NCBI RefSeq assembly: GCF_030272615.1
Contig: NC_081412.1
Span: 669,256,852-669,320,851, forward strand
Length of the DNA stretch: 64,000 nt
Direction of reading: 5' to 3'
DNA from: Cryptomeria japonica
Taxonomy: Eukaryota; Streptophyta; Pinopsida; Cupressales; Cupressaceae
In this document: piece after piece, positions 11,940 through 22,948 of the stretch
How the letters are laid out: each line of letters opens with the position of its first letter
Position numbering within the stretch: position 1 is the stretch's first letter
Notes under the pieces: generated by a model
Told to the model about the DNA's origin: nothing
The model's input: only the letters and a program-made list of their open reading frames with translations
Databases searched by the model: none
Position numbers and translations under genes: made by a program

Positions 11940-12770
11940 GACGTTTGCATTTACTTGAAAGTTTCTGAGGCATTCCCTAACGTGTGGGAAGGCTAGGCTT
12001 TAAGCTTGCCAATTTGCATTCATTAAAAGCTTAAAAAACCCTCTCCATTCCATGCAGGGAGGATTGCTAGCAAAGTTCGTTGGAGATTTGGCTTACACCT
12101 GCCAATCTGCATTCAGTTTGAAATACTTCCTCAAAACCTTCATGCCACACCCATGCATAGGCAAGGAGAAGCCGCCAAGGTCGTAGAACTTGGTTTCACG
12201 CCTGTAGATTGCATTTGTTTGAAAGTCTTAATGTTCTTTACAAACAATGCTGGCCTACTTTCACCTCCTCTCCACGCACCATGTTCCACACACCACACAT
12301 GATTAGGCTTTAAACATGCCAATATGCATTTGTTGAGAGTTTCATAATGCGTTTTAATGCCTTCTCCACGCAGTAGGGGAATTACTGGCAAAAGTCGTTG
12401 GAGAGGAGACACTCCACCAGTGAATTTAATTTTCTTGGAAACTTACTAAAGCCTCTCATCAACGCCACACACAACAGGGAGGATTTGGCATTAAATTTGC
12501 TAATTGCATAGGCTTAAAGGATTAAAACGCCTTAGTCACGCCACAGGCCCACGCAGGGACGAGGTGATAAAGGTTGTGGAATTAAGCTTTACACCTACCA
12601 ATGCATTTGGTTTGAAAGTTAAAAATGGTAACCACGCCTAGAGGAACATTAGCAGTTCACCTTCCATTGTGTTAGTTTGAAGGTTTGAAAACCTTTTCCA
12701 CGCTAAAGACCCATAACAGGGAGGAGCTGGGGAGGCCATGGAGTTTGGGCTTGATGCTCTACAGTTGAAA
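11940..12770. repeat. Diverged tandem array, unit about 100 bases
   Basis: About nine diverged units can be followed. Each contains a word like GCCAATTTGCATTCATTTGAAAG, then AAAACCTTCTCCACGC, then CAGGGAGGA, then AAAGTCGTTGGAG, then a GGCTTTACACC-like end. Clear starts of the first word are at about 12008, 12102, 12205, 12319, 12499 and 12599. The units differ by substitutions and small indels, so the array is old. Confidence 0.7.
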
Positions 12771-12804
12771 CCCCAATGCCAACAAACCCAAAACTATTTG
12801 TCCC

Positions 12805-13067
12805 TCAAATCTGAGAGTATGGACTTGCAATAGAATCCAAAGGGTGCCTCACAAGCTCTTTGAATTTATTTGTTAGACTGTGGATGAAACTACCATATGC
12901 ATGCCTAAGAGCAGCATTAAAAGCAATAAAGCCACCAACACCGACAATGCTTCCATCAATTGAAGTCTTCAATATTTTTTTGTTCAACAACTAGATCAAA
13001 TAGGCCTCAAGATTGCCATTGGCACTGAGATACCGATCTACCTCCCATCTTTCTTCAGCTTTCTTTC
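12805..13067 (-). pseudogene. Unidentified coding relic
   Basis: One minus-strand frame reads for about 87 codons with a single TAG. Its first part includes EERWEVDRYLSANGNLEAYL. After the stop it continues KKILKTSIDGSIVGVGGFIA, then NAALRHAYGSFIHS, and ends SPYSQI with a natural stop near 12805. It has the composition of an ordinary folded protein, with a Gly-rich hydrophobic segment (IDGSIVGVGGFIAFNAAL) suggesting a membrane helix. This is unlike the low-complexity frames around it. I do not recognise the family. It could be one exon of a captured or dying host gene. Confidence 0.4.
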
Positions 13068-15098
13068 TCGATACTTAAATCACATATGATTTAACATAAC
13101 AATTTAAACCTTGATTAAAAGACACATGAAGTTACAAGTCAGGTCGGGTCCCACAATGGATCCAGCTAATTTTTTTTCGTTTTCATTCAACAGACCCTTG
13201 AAATGCCTCAGGCATCTTGAACATGCCTCTAGAGTTGATTTGCACCATTATCCGATCATTAAACTGAGTATTGCAACTCACTGACAATTTTCAGGCGCTT
13301 GTGTCACATTTTCACATTTTAAACCCAAAGAGGCATTTCAAAAACTGGTCAAAACACCTTTTTGGACTTCACAAATTGATAGGCGTGTACTCTGATATGT
13401 TAACTTTCATCGTACAAAACCATTCCTCATGAGAAATCCTAGGCGGTGAGATATTAATGCACAAAGTTGATTAAATGGCTTTGTTAGCATTTGAACCTAA
13501 TAAAATCAATGTGTAGGGACTTCAAAGTGCCTTTACTAAAAATATCAAATGATCTTTGTAGATCCCCAAACCTGGGGCATAGATACCTTGAAGTATAGAG
13601 AAGACCGTGGAATGTTCAGTTCGACGAAAAGGCTGATTGGGTGTAAGATATAAGCTCATTAAAATGGCAACTTTAACATATGTAACAATGAAAGTACAAA
13701 AAACTCAATAAAATGGCTCAAGAAACCATCTTGGAAAATTGATCAAACAAACTGGTAGGAGCTCCAAATTGGAAACATGGCTTGTCTTTCATACTACCAG
13801 TAGCTCGGAATAAACATTCTGACATGACACTCATTGAGGCATATTTTACACCTATGCAAAGTGGTGCTTTGATTAGCTGTTAAAACAGGGACTTATGTAA
13901 ACAATACAAACTGCAAATGGATTGGGCTTACCAAACTGAGCAAATGGATTCATAGGGACTTGAAATTTGGCATGTGGAATCACCTATATGCCTACAATTC
14001 AATGCACTTTGAATTTAAACATGACGATCAACTGGTCATGAAATGCAAAGCCTCAAAGTAGGCCACTTGGTAAAACCTGCATTTACACTCGTGAACAATT
14101 TTCAGTCCACCCCTTGAAATGGGTACTTGACAAACTGATCTAAATTGAATTCTGAAAGTTGTAGAACACTGCATAGGCTAAATTAAAGGTGTAGGACACA
14201 TTTCCCAAGCCTTACCCCTTGATAATCAACTGGCTCCATTTTACATGCCCTCAAAGTAGGCCTTTCGGGTTGATTCATTAGGTGTTCATTTGAAAGTGCA
14301 GATGCAAAATTTTGAAACAAGCCTCTCAAAATACTCAAATTTTATGAGTCCCAACACATTTTAATCTTCAGAATCCAACGTGGATAGCTACATGAGTTAC
14401 CCTGACTTCAAAAGCATCCTCGATAGAGCCTCGTTGCCAACAAGCGTCCATAGCTTCGACGAAGTTATCACTGTAATATCGCAAATATTGCTCCATTGCC
14501 AGCTAGGCGTCCATAGCCTCGATGGAGTTATTTGCATGTTCCCATAGCCAAGCATTTTGATATTTTATTTTTTTGATATTTCTTTTCTTGATCATGCTTT
14601 TGATCTTTTGATCTTTTGTTTTGCTCTTTATTTTCATTGCATTGGCTTGTAAGTAATGAAACTTACATGGGTCTGATAATTACAGTGGCATTAAAGCAAG
14701 ATTTCATGATTTTCACTAGCCATGTCTTCGACTAAGAGATCACAATGATTTATAGCAATTGATTAAGTGTATGAGATATAGTAATCAAAAGATGTCGGTA
14801 CCAAGATATGATAAGTGGTTCTTTTCTCGATTGAGTGTTTATCCCAACCAAAAGAAAATGGTAAAGAGGAACAAACTTGGATTTTGAAGTGTTTCAAGAC
14901 TAGATATCTAGGAAAAGGACTGAACATAACATTCAAGCATGGGCAAGCATGTGACACAAACACCTATCTCATAGATGAAAGATTTATGCGAAAGATTTGA
15001 ATGAAAGGGATGGAAGAATGGAAAAGGGGTGCTGGATAATAGATAGAATGTTTGAAGATTTGTGCGAGGATAGATGAAATGTATTCAAGATGAGTGTT
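13068..15098. other. Unassigned spacer
   Basis: No gene is recognised. Two copies of a word like GGCGTCCATAGCCTCGATGGAGTTAT occur near 14448 and 14506. Words such as TGCCTCAAAGTAGGCC recur at 14050-14270, suggesting old diverged repeats. This DNA was continuous with 22944 onward before copia B inserted. Confidence 0.4.
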
Positions 15099-15103
15099 GG
15101 TAC

Positions 15104-16355
15104 TGTGGGCATTATGGATGAATTGATTATGTGTTGCATTGATGTTTTGTCATTGATGTCAACACTAGCTGTTATGGTTGGTTACCGACAGATAAGTTTT
15201 GGTTGCCGGTAGATCTAGTGTTATCGGCATAAGAGACTACCTATTGGACACTTCAGGCATGTTTGGATCAGTGAAGTATATTTGATTTCATGTGTTATAT
15301 ACTCCATGAGAATGTTTTGGTTAATTGGTATTGGCTTGGTAATCGGATGCTATCATACACTCTTGTAAACCCTTATTGGCACTAGTTTAAGGCTTTATCG
15401 ACAGAGCTTTCATTAAGGAATCATGACAAGATGCATAGTTGGTGTTGGTGAATCTTCTTCATGGATTTCAGGATGCCAAAGATGTTCTTTGATGATGCTT
15501 CAACTACTTGAAGACATTGCTTTGGTGTGGTGGACCTAGAATAGGTCCGACACCTATCTAGGTTATGGACTGGTATCATGCTAACGTGTACTCTACATGT
15601 TACCGGGATGTTTTGAGATGATTTATGGATTTGTTATTATTGTTTTGGTCTTAAGTTGACATGGCATATCATTGTAATATCTTTAGGTGGCTGACCTAAT
15701 CAGTTTAGGCATTAGGGTTTGTATAAATAAGAGGTAGAAATTCTTTGTAAAGTATCATGGTTATTGGAAAGGTCATGGTCAAGGAATGTAATGTGTGAAT
15801 ATTGTAATATCATTCAGGTAGAAAAGTTGTCGATCATTGGTGATCGAATTGGATTCATTAGAGGATTTAGTCCTCCGACATTGAGCTTAACCTGGACTGT
15901 AATTAGGCATGGTAGATGCTATTTCTAACAGTTCATTCTATTGAATTGTTGTCCATTTATTTTGAGATGGTTGTAGCCTCTCTGTAGTCAGTGAGACTCT
16001 TTTGTAATGAGCAGTACGCTCTAGGCGGTGTGCTTTCTTGCAAGTCCAGGCCCCTCATTGTAACACATACTTTCTGCAGAAGTATCATCTGACTGTGGGT
16101 AGGCTTCCCACCATGGTTTTTTCCCTTTCCAGGTTTTCCACGTACAAATCATGGTGTTATGTGGTATGGTTGCTTTGCATTGATTATCTGGTTAATTGTT
16201 AAGTTGTATTGTTTACCAGTATCTTTTCCCTACCAGCATCTGTATGTGCTTTACTGGTATTTGATTTGTTTAAGGTTGTATTGTGGATTAAAAGTTATAA
16301 TCTGTTAACAACTGATTCACCCCCCCCCCTTAGTTGTTCATCGGTGATCTTAACA
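15104..16355 (+). repeat. 5' LTR of copia B
   Basis: It starts TGTGGGCATTATGG, where the 3' LTR has TGTTGGCATTATGG, and ends CTTAACA. A TATA-like box (TATAAATA) lies at 15722-15729 within GGGTTTGTATAAATAAGAG. The length is 1252 bases. A run of ten C residues near the end is longer than in the 3' LTR. Confidence 0.93.
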
Positions 16356-16356
16356 A

Positions 16357-16370
16357 TTGGTATCAAATCT
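16357..16370 (+). promoter_or_regulatory. Primer binding site of copia B
   Basis: TTGGTATCAAATC follows the LTR end after one base. It matches the initiator tRNA-Met complement (TGGTATCAGAGC) at its first eight bases and then diverges. Confidence 0.75.
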
Positions 16371-16413
16371 TTGGTTTTCTTTTGCAGAAGCTTAACTGCT
16401 TGAGGTAGATCCT

Positions 16414-18224
16414 ATGGCAACTAACACTTCTAATCCACCAACAACAATTTTGAGAAGAGAAATCCCTAAGCTTGATGGAACAAATTTTGGGATATGGAAT
16501 GGAGACTCATCTTAGATGTCTTGGCAAGGATATTTGGGAGATCACTGAGAAATGATACACACCTTATGATTCGACATCTAGCAATCCTGGTTCTGCAGAC
16601 CTGGATAAGAATATTGAAAATGATTACAAAGATAGAGAAGCCCTCTTGTGTGCACTTAATGATTAGTAGATTATGGGATTGAATGACAAATCATCGGCTT
16701 AGGTTATGTGAGTCAAATTGCAAACTTTGAATGAAGGTGATCCTATTGTCAAAATTGCTAAACTTGACCATTACTAGGTAAGATATGAAAACTTGAAAAT
16801 GGAAGATAATGAAAGAATTGTTGTGTTTATGGAAAGATTAAATGAGATTGTTATTGGAATTCAATGTTGTGGAGAATTTCTAAGTGAAGATGAAATAGTT
16901 TTTAAAGTCTTGAGAGGCCTTCCACTGGCTTACAAGATGAAGGAAACTGCAATTAATGAGTTAAGAACAATGACAAACACCTCAGTTAACAAAGACATTC
17001 TGATTGGGAAATTATCTGCTTTTGAGCTTGAAGAATTTGGTTCTTCTGGAGCTGTAAAGTCTGAACCTGCTTTTCATGAATCATCATCAACATCTACCGG
17101 CAAAAGTGATTGGAAAACCCTATATGCAAAAGAATCGGAAGACATGAGGAAAGAAGATGAAGAACTTGAGCAACTTGAAGCCTTATTTGCTAGAGGAATA
17201 CCTAAAGGACCAATTGGAAGTAAGTATGAAGGAAAATCACCTTTTAAATGTTTTGCATGTAATAAGATTGGTCATTTTGCATCTAGATGTCCTGAAAGGA
17301 ATGCAAGGTTTGAGGAAAGAGTCAAGAATTCTTTTAAGCCTAACCAGAACATATATAGACTCAAGAAGAGTAAACAATGCTACATAGAAGATGAGTAAGG
17401 AGTAACTGATGACTTTGGTGATGAACCGACAGAAGACTCTGCTAGTGGATCTGGAAATAGAAAGGAATGGGTGTTCTATGCTTTGAAATTATCTGCTTTT
17501 GAGCTTGAAGAATTTGGATCTTCTGGAGCTGTAAAGTCTGAACCTGCTTTTCATGAATCATCATCAACATCTACTGGCAAAAGTGATTGGAAAGCCCTAT
17601 ATGCAAAAGAATCGGAAGACATGAGGAAAGAAGATGAAGAACTTGAAACCTTATTTGCTAGAGGAATACCTAAAGGACCAATTTGAAGTAAGTATGAAGG
17701 AAAAGTGATAGGAAAAGTCTGAACAGAGACATTCTGATTGGGAAATTATCTGCTTTTGAGCTTGAAGAATTTGGATCTTTTGGATCTGTAAAGTCTGAAC
17801 CTGCTTTTCATGAATCATCATCAGCGTCTACCAGCAAAAGTGATTGGAAAGCCCCATATGCAAAATAATCGGAAGACATGAGGAAAGAAGATGATGAACT
17901 TGAGCAACTTGAAGCCTTATTTGCTAGAGGAATACCTAAAGGATCAACTAGAAGTAAGTATGAAGGAAAAGCACCTTTGAAATGTTTTGCATGTAATAAG
18001 ATTGGTCATTTTGCATATACATATCCTAAAAGGAATGCAAGGTTAGAGGAAAGAGTTAAAAAATCTTTTAAGCCTAACCAAAACATATATAGACTCAAGA
18101 AGAGTAAACAATGCTACATAGCAGATGAGGAAGGAGTAACTGATGACTCCAGAGATGAACCGACAGAAGACTTTGCTAGTGGATCTGGAAATAGAAAGGA
18201 ATGGGTGTTCTATGCTTTGAATGA
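16414..18224 (+). pseudogene. gag: gag of copia B, with internal triplication
   Basis: The ATG at 16414 starts MATNTSNPPTTILRRE and KLDGTNFGIW, a copia gag beginning. The next 380 bases are frameshifted and full of stops. A readable UBN2-type part resumes at 16793 (MKMEDNERIVVFMERLNEIV). A segment from LSAFELEEFG to the CCHC knuckle is present three times (see the repeat entry). The first knuckle, CFACNKIGHFASRCP, is complete. The third copy reads CFACNKIGHFAYTYP, losing its last Cys. The product would be the particle protein, but it cannot be made as one chain. Confidence 0.85.
16988..18224 (+). repeat. Tandem triplication inside gag of copia B
   Basis: Copy 1 spans about 16988-17485, copy 2 about 17486-17706 (shortened, no zinc knuckle) and copy 3 about 17722-18224. 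All contain AAATTATCTGCTTTTGAGCT and GAAGACATGAGGAAAGAAGA with few differences. The junction of copies 1 and 2 joins GTGTTCTATGCTTTG directly to AAATTATCTGC. Confidence 0.9.
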
Positions 18225-18507
18225 AGATGAACTAGAATCGGCTATCAAGAATGAAGAAAAATCCCTGGCAGCAAAAGTTGAAGATAAGGATGAATGGGTA
18301 ATTTATAGTGGATGTTCACATCACATGACTGGAGATAAAAGGAAATTTCTATCCCTGCAAGAATACAATGGCGGTCAAGTCAGATTTAGAGATGACAAGG
18401 CATGTATGATCAAAGGTAGAGGCATTATTTCTTTGGATGGCAAGCATAACATTGATAATGTCTATTATGTAGAAGGTTTAAGGCATAATCTTTAGCATGT
18501 TGGTCAA
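18225..18507 (+). pseudogene. Protease domain of copia B, active-site Asp lost
   Basis: The segment EWVIYSGCSHHMTGDKRKF aligns with the copia protease motif WVIDSGCSHHMTG, but the catalytic Asp is Tyr here. The downstream hallmark NVYYVEGLRHNL is present and is followed by a TAG near 18493. The Asp-to-Tyr change alone should abolish cleavage. Confidence 0.85.
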
Positions 18508-19960
18508 TTGGTTGATAAGAGTTTTCAAGTTCAATGTAAAGATAGAAAATGCAAAATCATTAACAAGACTGGTTTGGAGATTGCAACCGTTATTCAGATA
18601 GGAAGTAATATCTTTCACTTGAACACTGGTAATAAAACATGTTTAATTGCTCATATTGATGAGAGTTGGTTGAGGTTGTGTCATGTTAATTTTGACTATA
18701 TTGTTAAGATCAGTTCAACTAACGCAGTTAGAGATATACCTAAGATTATGAAGCCTCATAATCCGGTATGTAAGGAATGTCAATTGGGTAAGTAAGTCAG
18801 AAGTTCTTTTAAGAGCATACATGATAAATCTAATGATGTACTTGATTTGATTCACACTGACTTATGTGGTCCAACAACGACTAGAAGATTTCAAGGTGAT
18901 AGGTATTTCATGTTGATTATTGATGACTATTCTACAATGATGTGGGTGACTTTTCTAATGGAGAAGTCTAAAGCTTTTGTGAAATTCAAGATCTTTAAAG
19001 CGAAGGTTGAAACTGAAACTGGATTGAAAATCAAATGTCTAAGATCAGATCATGGCGGTGAGTTCACTTCTCATGAATTTAACAGTTATTGTGAGACAAA
19101 TGGAATTAGGAGACAACTATCTGCACCTAGGACTCTCAGCAAAATGGAGTAGTTGAAAGAAAGAACATAACCATTTTGGATGCAGCTAGATCTATGATGA
19201 TGGAAGCCAAATTGCATCATATCTACTGGAGAGAAGTAGTGAGTACACCAATCTACACATTCAACAGAGTTCTTATCAAAGGTGAAACCGGTAAGACCCC
19301 TTATGAACTATGGTTTGGACATACACCTACTGTTAAATATTTCATAATTTTTGGAAGGAAATGCTATATCAAAAGGGATGGTTCAATAGGAAAGTTTGAT
19401 TTTAGATGTGATGAAGGGATATTTCTTGGTTATTCAATTCAGAGCAAAATATATAGATGTTATAACAAAAGATTGCAGAAAATTGTGGAGAGTGTTAATG
19501 TGAAAGTGGATGAACTGTACAGAAATCACTCTATATCATATGATAGGGAACCGATAGTGGAAATGATCATAATTGGATTGACAATGCCTCAACCGGTACA
19601 TGAAGCTGAGATAGTTACACCAACACAATCAAAAAATTCAATTGTGACTGATGATCACAACAATGAACCTAAAGTTCAGAAGACACCTAGGTATGTAAGA
19701 TTAAATCATTCTGAAGATCAAATTATTGGAGATAGAAACAAGGGAGTTATGACAAGAAGAAAACTGACAAATGATGAGGTATGTTTTATTTCTCAAGTTG
19801 AATCGACAACTGTTATTGAAGCTTGTAAGGACAAATATTGGTTAAAGGCTATGGAAGATGAATTAGATCAAATAAAGAAGAATGAAACTTGGTCTTTAGT
19901 TTCCCGACCTAAAATAAGAATGTTATTGGTACTAAATGAGTTTTTAGGAATAAACTGAAT
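18508..19960 (+). pseudogene. Integrase of copia B
   Basis: The zinc module is partly lost: SWLRLCHVNFDYIV lacks the first His, though CKECQLGK remains. The DDE core shows LIHTDLCGPT, IIDDYSTMMWVTF and CLRSDHGGEFTSHEF. A frameshift near 19135 breaks the segment that should carry the catalytic Glu. The C-terminal part continues in another frame from 19176 (TPYELWFGHTPTVKYF, RYVRLNHSEDQII) to another frameshift near 19925. Confidence 0.87.
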
Positions 19961-20818
19961 GAGGATGGTCAAAATATAAGGAATAAGGCTAGATTGGTTT
20001 GTAAAGGATATTCTCAAATGGAAGGAATTGATTATGGTGAGACATTTGCACCTGTAGCTAGAATTGAAGTTGTTAGACTATTTCTTGCCTATGCAGCTTA
20101 TAAGAACTATAAGGTTTATCAAATGGATGTTAAATGTGCATTTTTGAATGGTGAGCTTGAGGAAGAAGTTTACATTGAGAAACCTGATGGATTTTCACTA
20201 ACAAATGATAAAGATATGGTTTGCAGATTGAAGAAAGCTGTATATGGATTGAAACAGGCTCCTAGAGCTTGGTATGTAAGGTTGGATAAATATCTTTTGA
20301 AGCTTGGTTTTACTAAAGGCAATGCTGATAGTAATCTATATTATAAGATCACTGATAATGATATTCTGATTATTGAAGTTTTTGTTGATGATGCCATTTT
20401 TAGAGGAGAAGATAAACTGTGCATGAAATTTGCTAACAACATGAAGAATGAATTTGAAATGTCCATGATTGGTGAGATGAAATTTTTCTTAGGTTTGCAG
20501 ATTACTCAAACTGACAAAGGCATCTTTATCTGTCAAACTAAGTATCTGAGGGAATTGTTGAAGAAGTTTGGTATGGATAATTGCAAACCGGTAAGTACTC
20601 CTATGGCTACAAGTGAGAAATTATCTATCAAGGATACTTCTACACCGGTAAATCCGACAAGCTATAAGTCTATGATTGGTGGTCTGTTATATCTAACTAA
20701 GACTAGACTTGATATTATGAATGCAGTAAGTATTGTTTCAAGATATCAAAGTAATCCTAAAGAAAATCATGAATGTGCAGTAAAGAGGATATTCCAGTAT
20801 TTTCAAGGAACAATATAA
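19961..20818 (+). pseudogene. Reverse transcriptase of copia B
   Basis: A long open frame carries [50 protein letters not shown], the catalytic box FVDDAIF and [18 protein letters not shown]. The two catalytic Asp residues of the FVDD box are intact. This is the best preserved part of the element. It ends at a TAA near 20816 within the RNase H linker. Confidence 0.92.
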
Positions 20819-21330
20819 TATGGTTTATGGTATTCCTGAAATTATGATTTCATTTTATGTGCATATAGTGACTCAGATTGGAGAGGTGATATTGATGAAA
20901 GGAAGAGCACTTCTGGTGGAGATTTCTTTCTTGGAAAGAAACTGGTTGCATGGATCAACAAAAACAGTCATGCATTTCTTTATCTACTACAGAAGTTGAG
21001 TATGTTGCAACAACAACTAATTGCACTCAAGTCTTGTGGATGAAGCAAATGTTAAAGGATATCAGGGTAAATTGTAGTGAACCGGTAGTTATCTACTGTG
21101 ATAACTCTGCAACTATTGACATGTCTAAGAATCTAGTATTTCACTTTAAGAATAAGCATATTTCAATAAAGTATAACTTTCTGAAGGACAAGGTTGAAGC
21201 AAAGGAAGTCAAATTGGTTTATGTGAACACTAAATAATAGATTGCAAACATATTCACTAAACCGTTGTCTAAGGAATCATTTGAGTATTTGAGAGACAGG
21301 TTAGGGGTTTTTGCCCCTCCGACAGAGACT
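20819..21330 (+). pseudogene. RNase H of copia B
   Basis: YSDSDWRGDIDERKSTSG opens the domain. After a frameshift near 20955 it continues QSCISLSTTEVEYVA, VLWMKQMLKDI, YCDNSATIDM and HISIKYNFLKDKV. The pol C-terminus is marked by NIFTKPLSKESFEYL. Two adjacent stops occur near 21235. Confidence 0.9.
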
Positions 21331-21410
21331 TGATTGATAAAGTTTGTCATCAGTTCGACATGTATTACTAGAGACATTATTCATTCCAACACTGACGAGT
21401 GGTGCTACTA

Positions 21411-21665
21411 CTCAGGGGGAGTAGTCAGCTTTGAGATTCAGAGGTTTATATCATTATTTTTATATTTTGTTAGATTTCTAGCATTGATGTCAAAGGGGGA
21501 GTGATAGTAATGTGAAAAATCATTCAGAACCTTACAGAGACATCATTCACAGGGGGAGAGCTATTGATTGTTGGTTGTCTTCCATAGGGGGAGACTTGTT
21601 TGACATTTCTTGGTAGTTAGATGTTTTTCACATTTAGTATTGCCATCAATGCCAAAGGGGGAGAT
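21411..21665 (+). promoter_or_regulatory. Array of polypurine tracts before the 3' LTR of B
   Basis: Five purine runs of the AGGGGGAG type occur at about 21414-21422, 21491-21503, 21550-21560, 21583-21594 and 21653-21665. The last directly precedes the LTR start. Copia A has the same arrangement. Confidence 0.8.
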
Positions 21666-22943
21666 TGTTGGCATTATGGATGAATTGATTATGTGTTGCA
21701 TTGATGTTTTGTCATTGATGTCAACACTAGCTATTATGGTTGGTTACCGATAGACAAGTTTTGGTTACCGGTAGATCTAGTGTTACCGATAGAAGAGGCT
21801 ATCTGTTGGACACTTCGGGCATGTTTGGATCAGTGGAGTATATTTGATTTCATGTGTTATATGCTCCATGAGCATGTTTTGGTCAGTTGGTATTGGCTTG
21901 GTAATCGGATGCTATCATACACTCTGGTAAACCCTTACCGGCACTGGTTTAAGGCTTTACCGACAAAGCTTTCATTAAGGAATCGTGACAGGATGCATAA
22001 TTGGTGTTGGTGCAGCTTCTTCATGGATTTCAGGATGCTGAAGATGTTCTTTGATCATGCTCCAACTGCTTGAAGACATTGCTTTGGCGTGGTGGACGCA
22101 TAATAGGTCCGGTACCTATTTAGGTTATGGACCGGTATCATGCTAACGTGTACTCTACATGTTATTGGGATGTTTCGAGATGATTTATGGATTTGTTATT
22201 ATTGTTTTGGTCTTCAGCCGACATGGCATATCATTGTAATATGGAATTATGTAATGATCTTATTGTAATATTTTTAGGTGGCCGACCTAATTGGTTTAGG
22301 CCTTAGGGTTTGTATAAATAAGAGGTAGAAACTTTTTGTAAAGTACCATGGTTATTGGAAAGGTGATGGTCAAGGAATCTAATGTGCGAATATTGTAATA
22401 TCATTCAGGCAGAGAATTTGGTTGATCATTGGTGATCGAATTGGATTCAGAAGATGATTTAGTCCTCCGACATTGAGCTTAACCTGGAATGTAATCAGGC
22501 ATGGTAGATGCTATTTTTAGAAGTTCACTCTATTGGATTGTTGTCCATTTATCTTGAGATGGTTGTAGCCTCTCTATAGTTAGTGAGACTCTTGTAATGA
22601 GCAGTACGTTCTAGGCAGTGTGCTTTACTGCAAGTGTAGACCCCTCATTGTAACACATGTTTTCAACAGAAGTATCATCTGACTGTGGGTAGGCTTCCCA
22701 CTGTGGTTTTTCCCTTTCCGGGTTTTCCACGTACAAATCATGGTGTTATGTGATATGGCTGCTTTGCATTGATTATCTAGTTAATTTTTAGGTTGTATTG
22801 TTTAACCGTATCTTTTCCCTACCAACATTTGTATGTGCTTTACCAGTATTTGATTTGTTTAAGGTTGTATTGTGGATTAAAAGTTATAATCTATTAACAA
22901 CTGATTCACCCCCCCTCTGAGTTGTTCACAAGTTATCATAATA
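21666..22943 (+). repeat. 3' LTR of copia B
   Basis: It starts TGTTGGCATTATGG after the polypurine tract and ends ATAATA just before the target duplication GGTAC. The TATAAATA box is at 22313-22320. The length is 1278 bases, 26 more than the 5' LTR; part of this is a short direct duplication around TTGTAATATGGAATTATG near 22240. Confidence 0.93.
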
Positions 22944-22948
22944 GGTAC

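Larger units (their letters stand above)
15104..22943 (+). mobile_element. Copia LTR retrotransposon B, complete but decayed
   Basis: Two LTRs (15104-16355 and 21666-22943) enclose gag, protease, integrase, RT and RNase H in copia order. GGTAC stands immediately outside both ends (15099-15103 and 22944-22948). This is a perfect 5-bp target-site duplication that fixes the borders. The element is 7840 bases. Frameshifts near 19135, 19925 and 20955, many stops in gag and a changed protease active site make it non-autonomous. The five polypurine tracts and the LTR opening ally it with copia A, but the gag differs. Confidence 0.95.

Noticed and set aside
15095-15103. Copia B 5' border at the first TGTTGG (15095)
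   Set aside because: The GGTAC target duplication at 15099-15103 matches 22944-22948, placing the true start at 15104.
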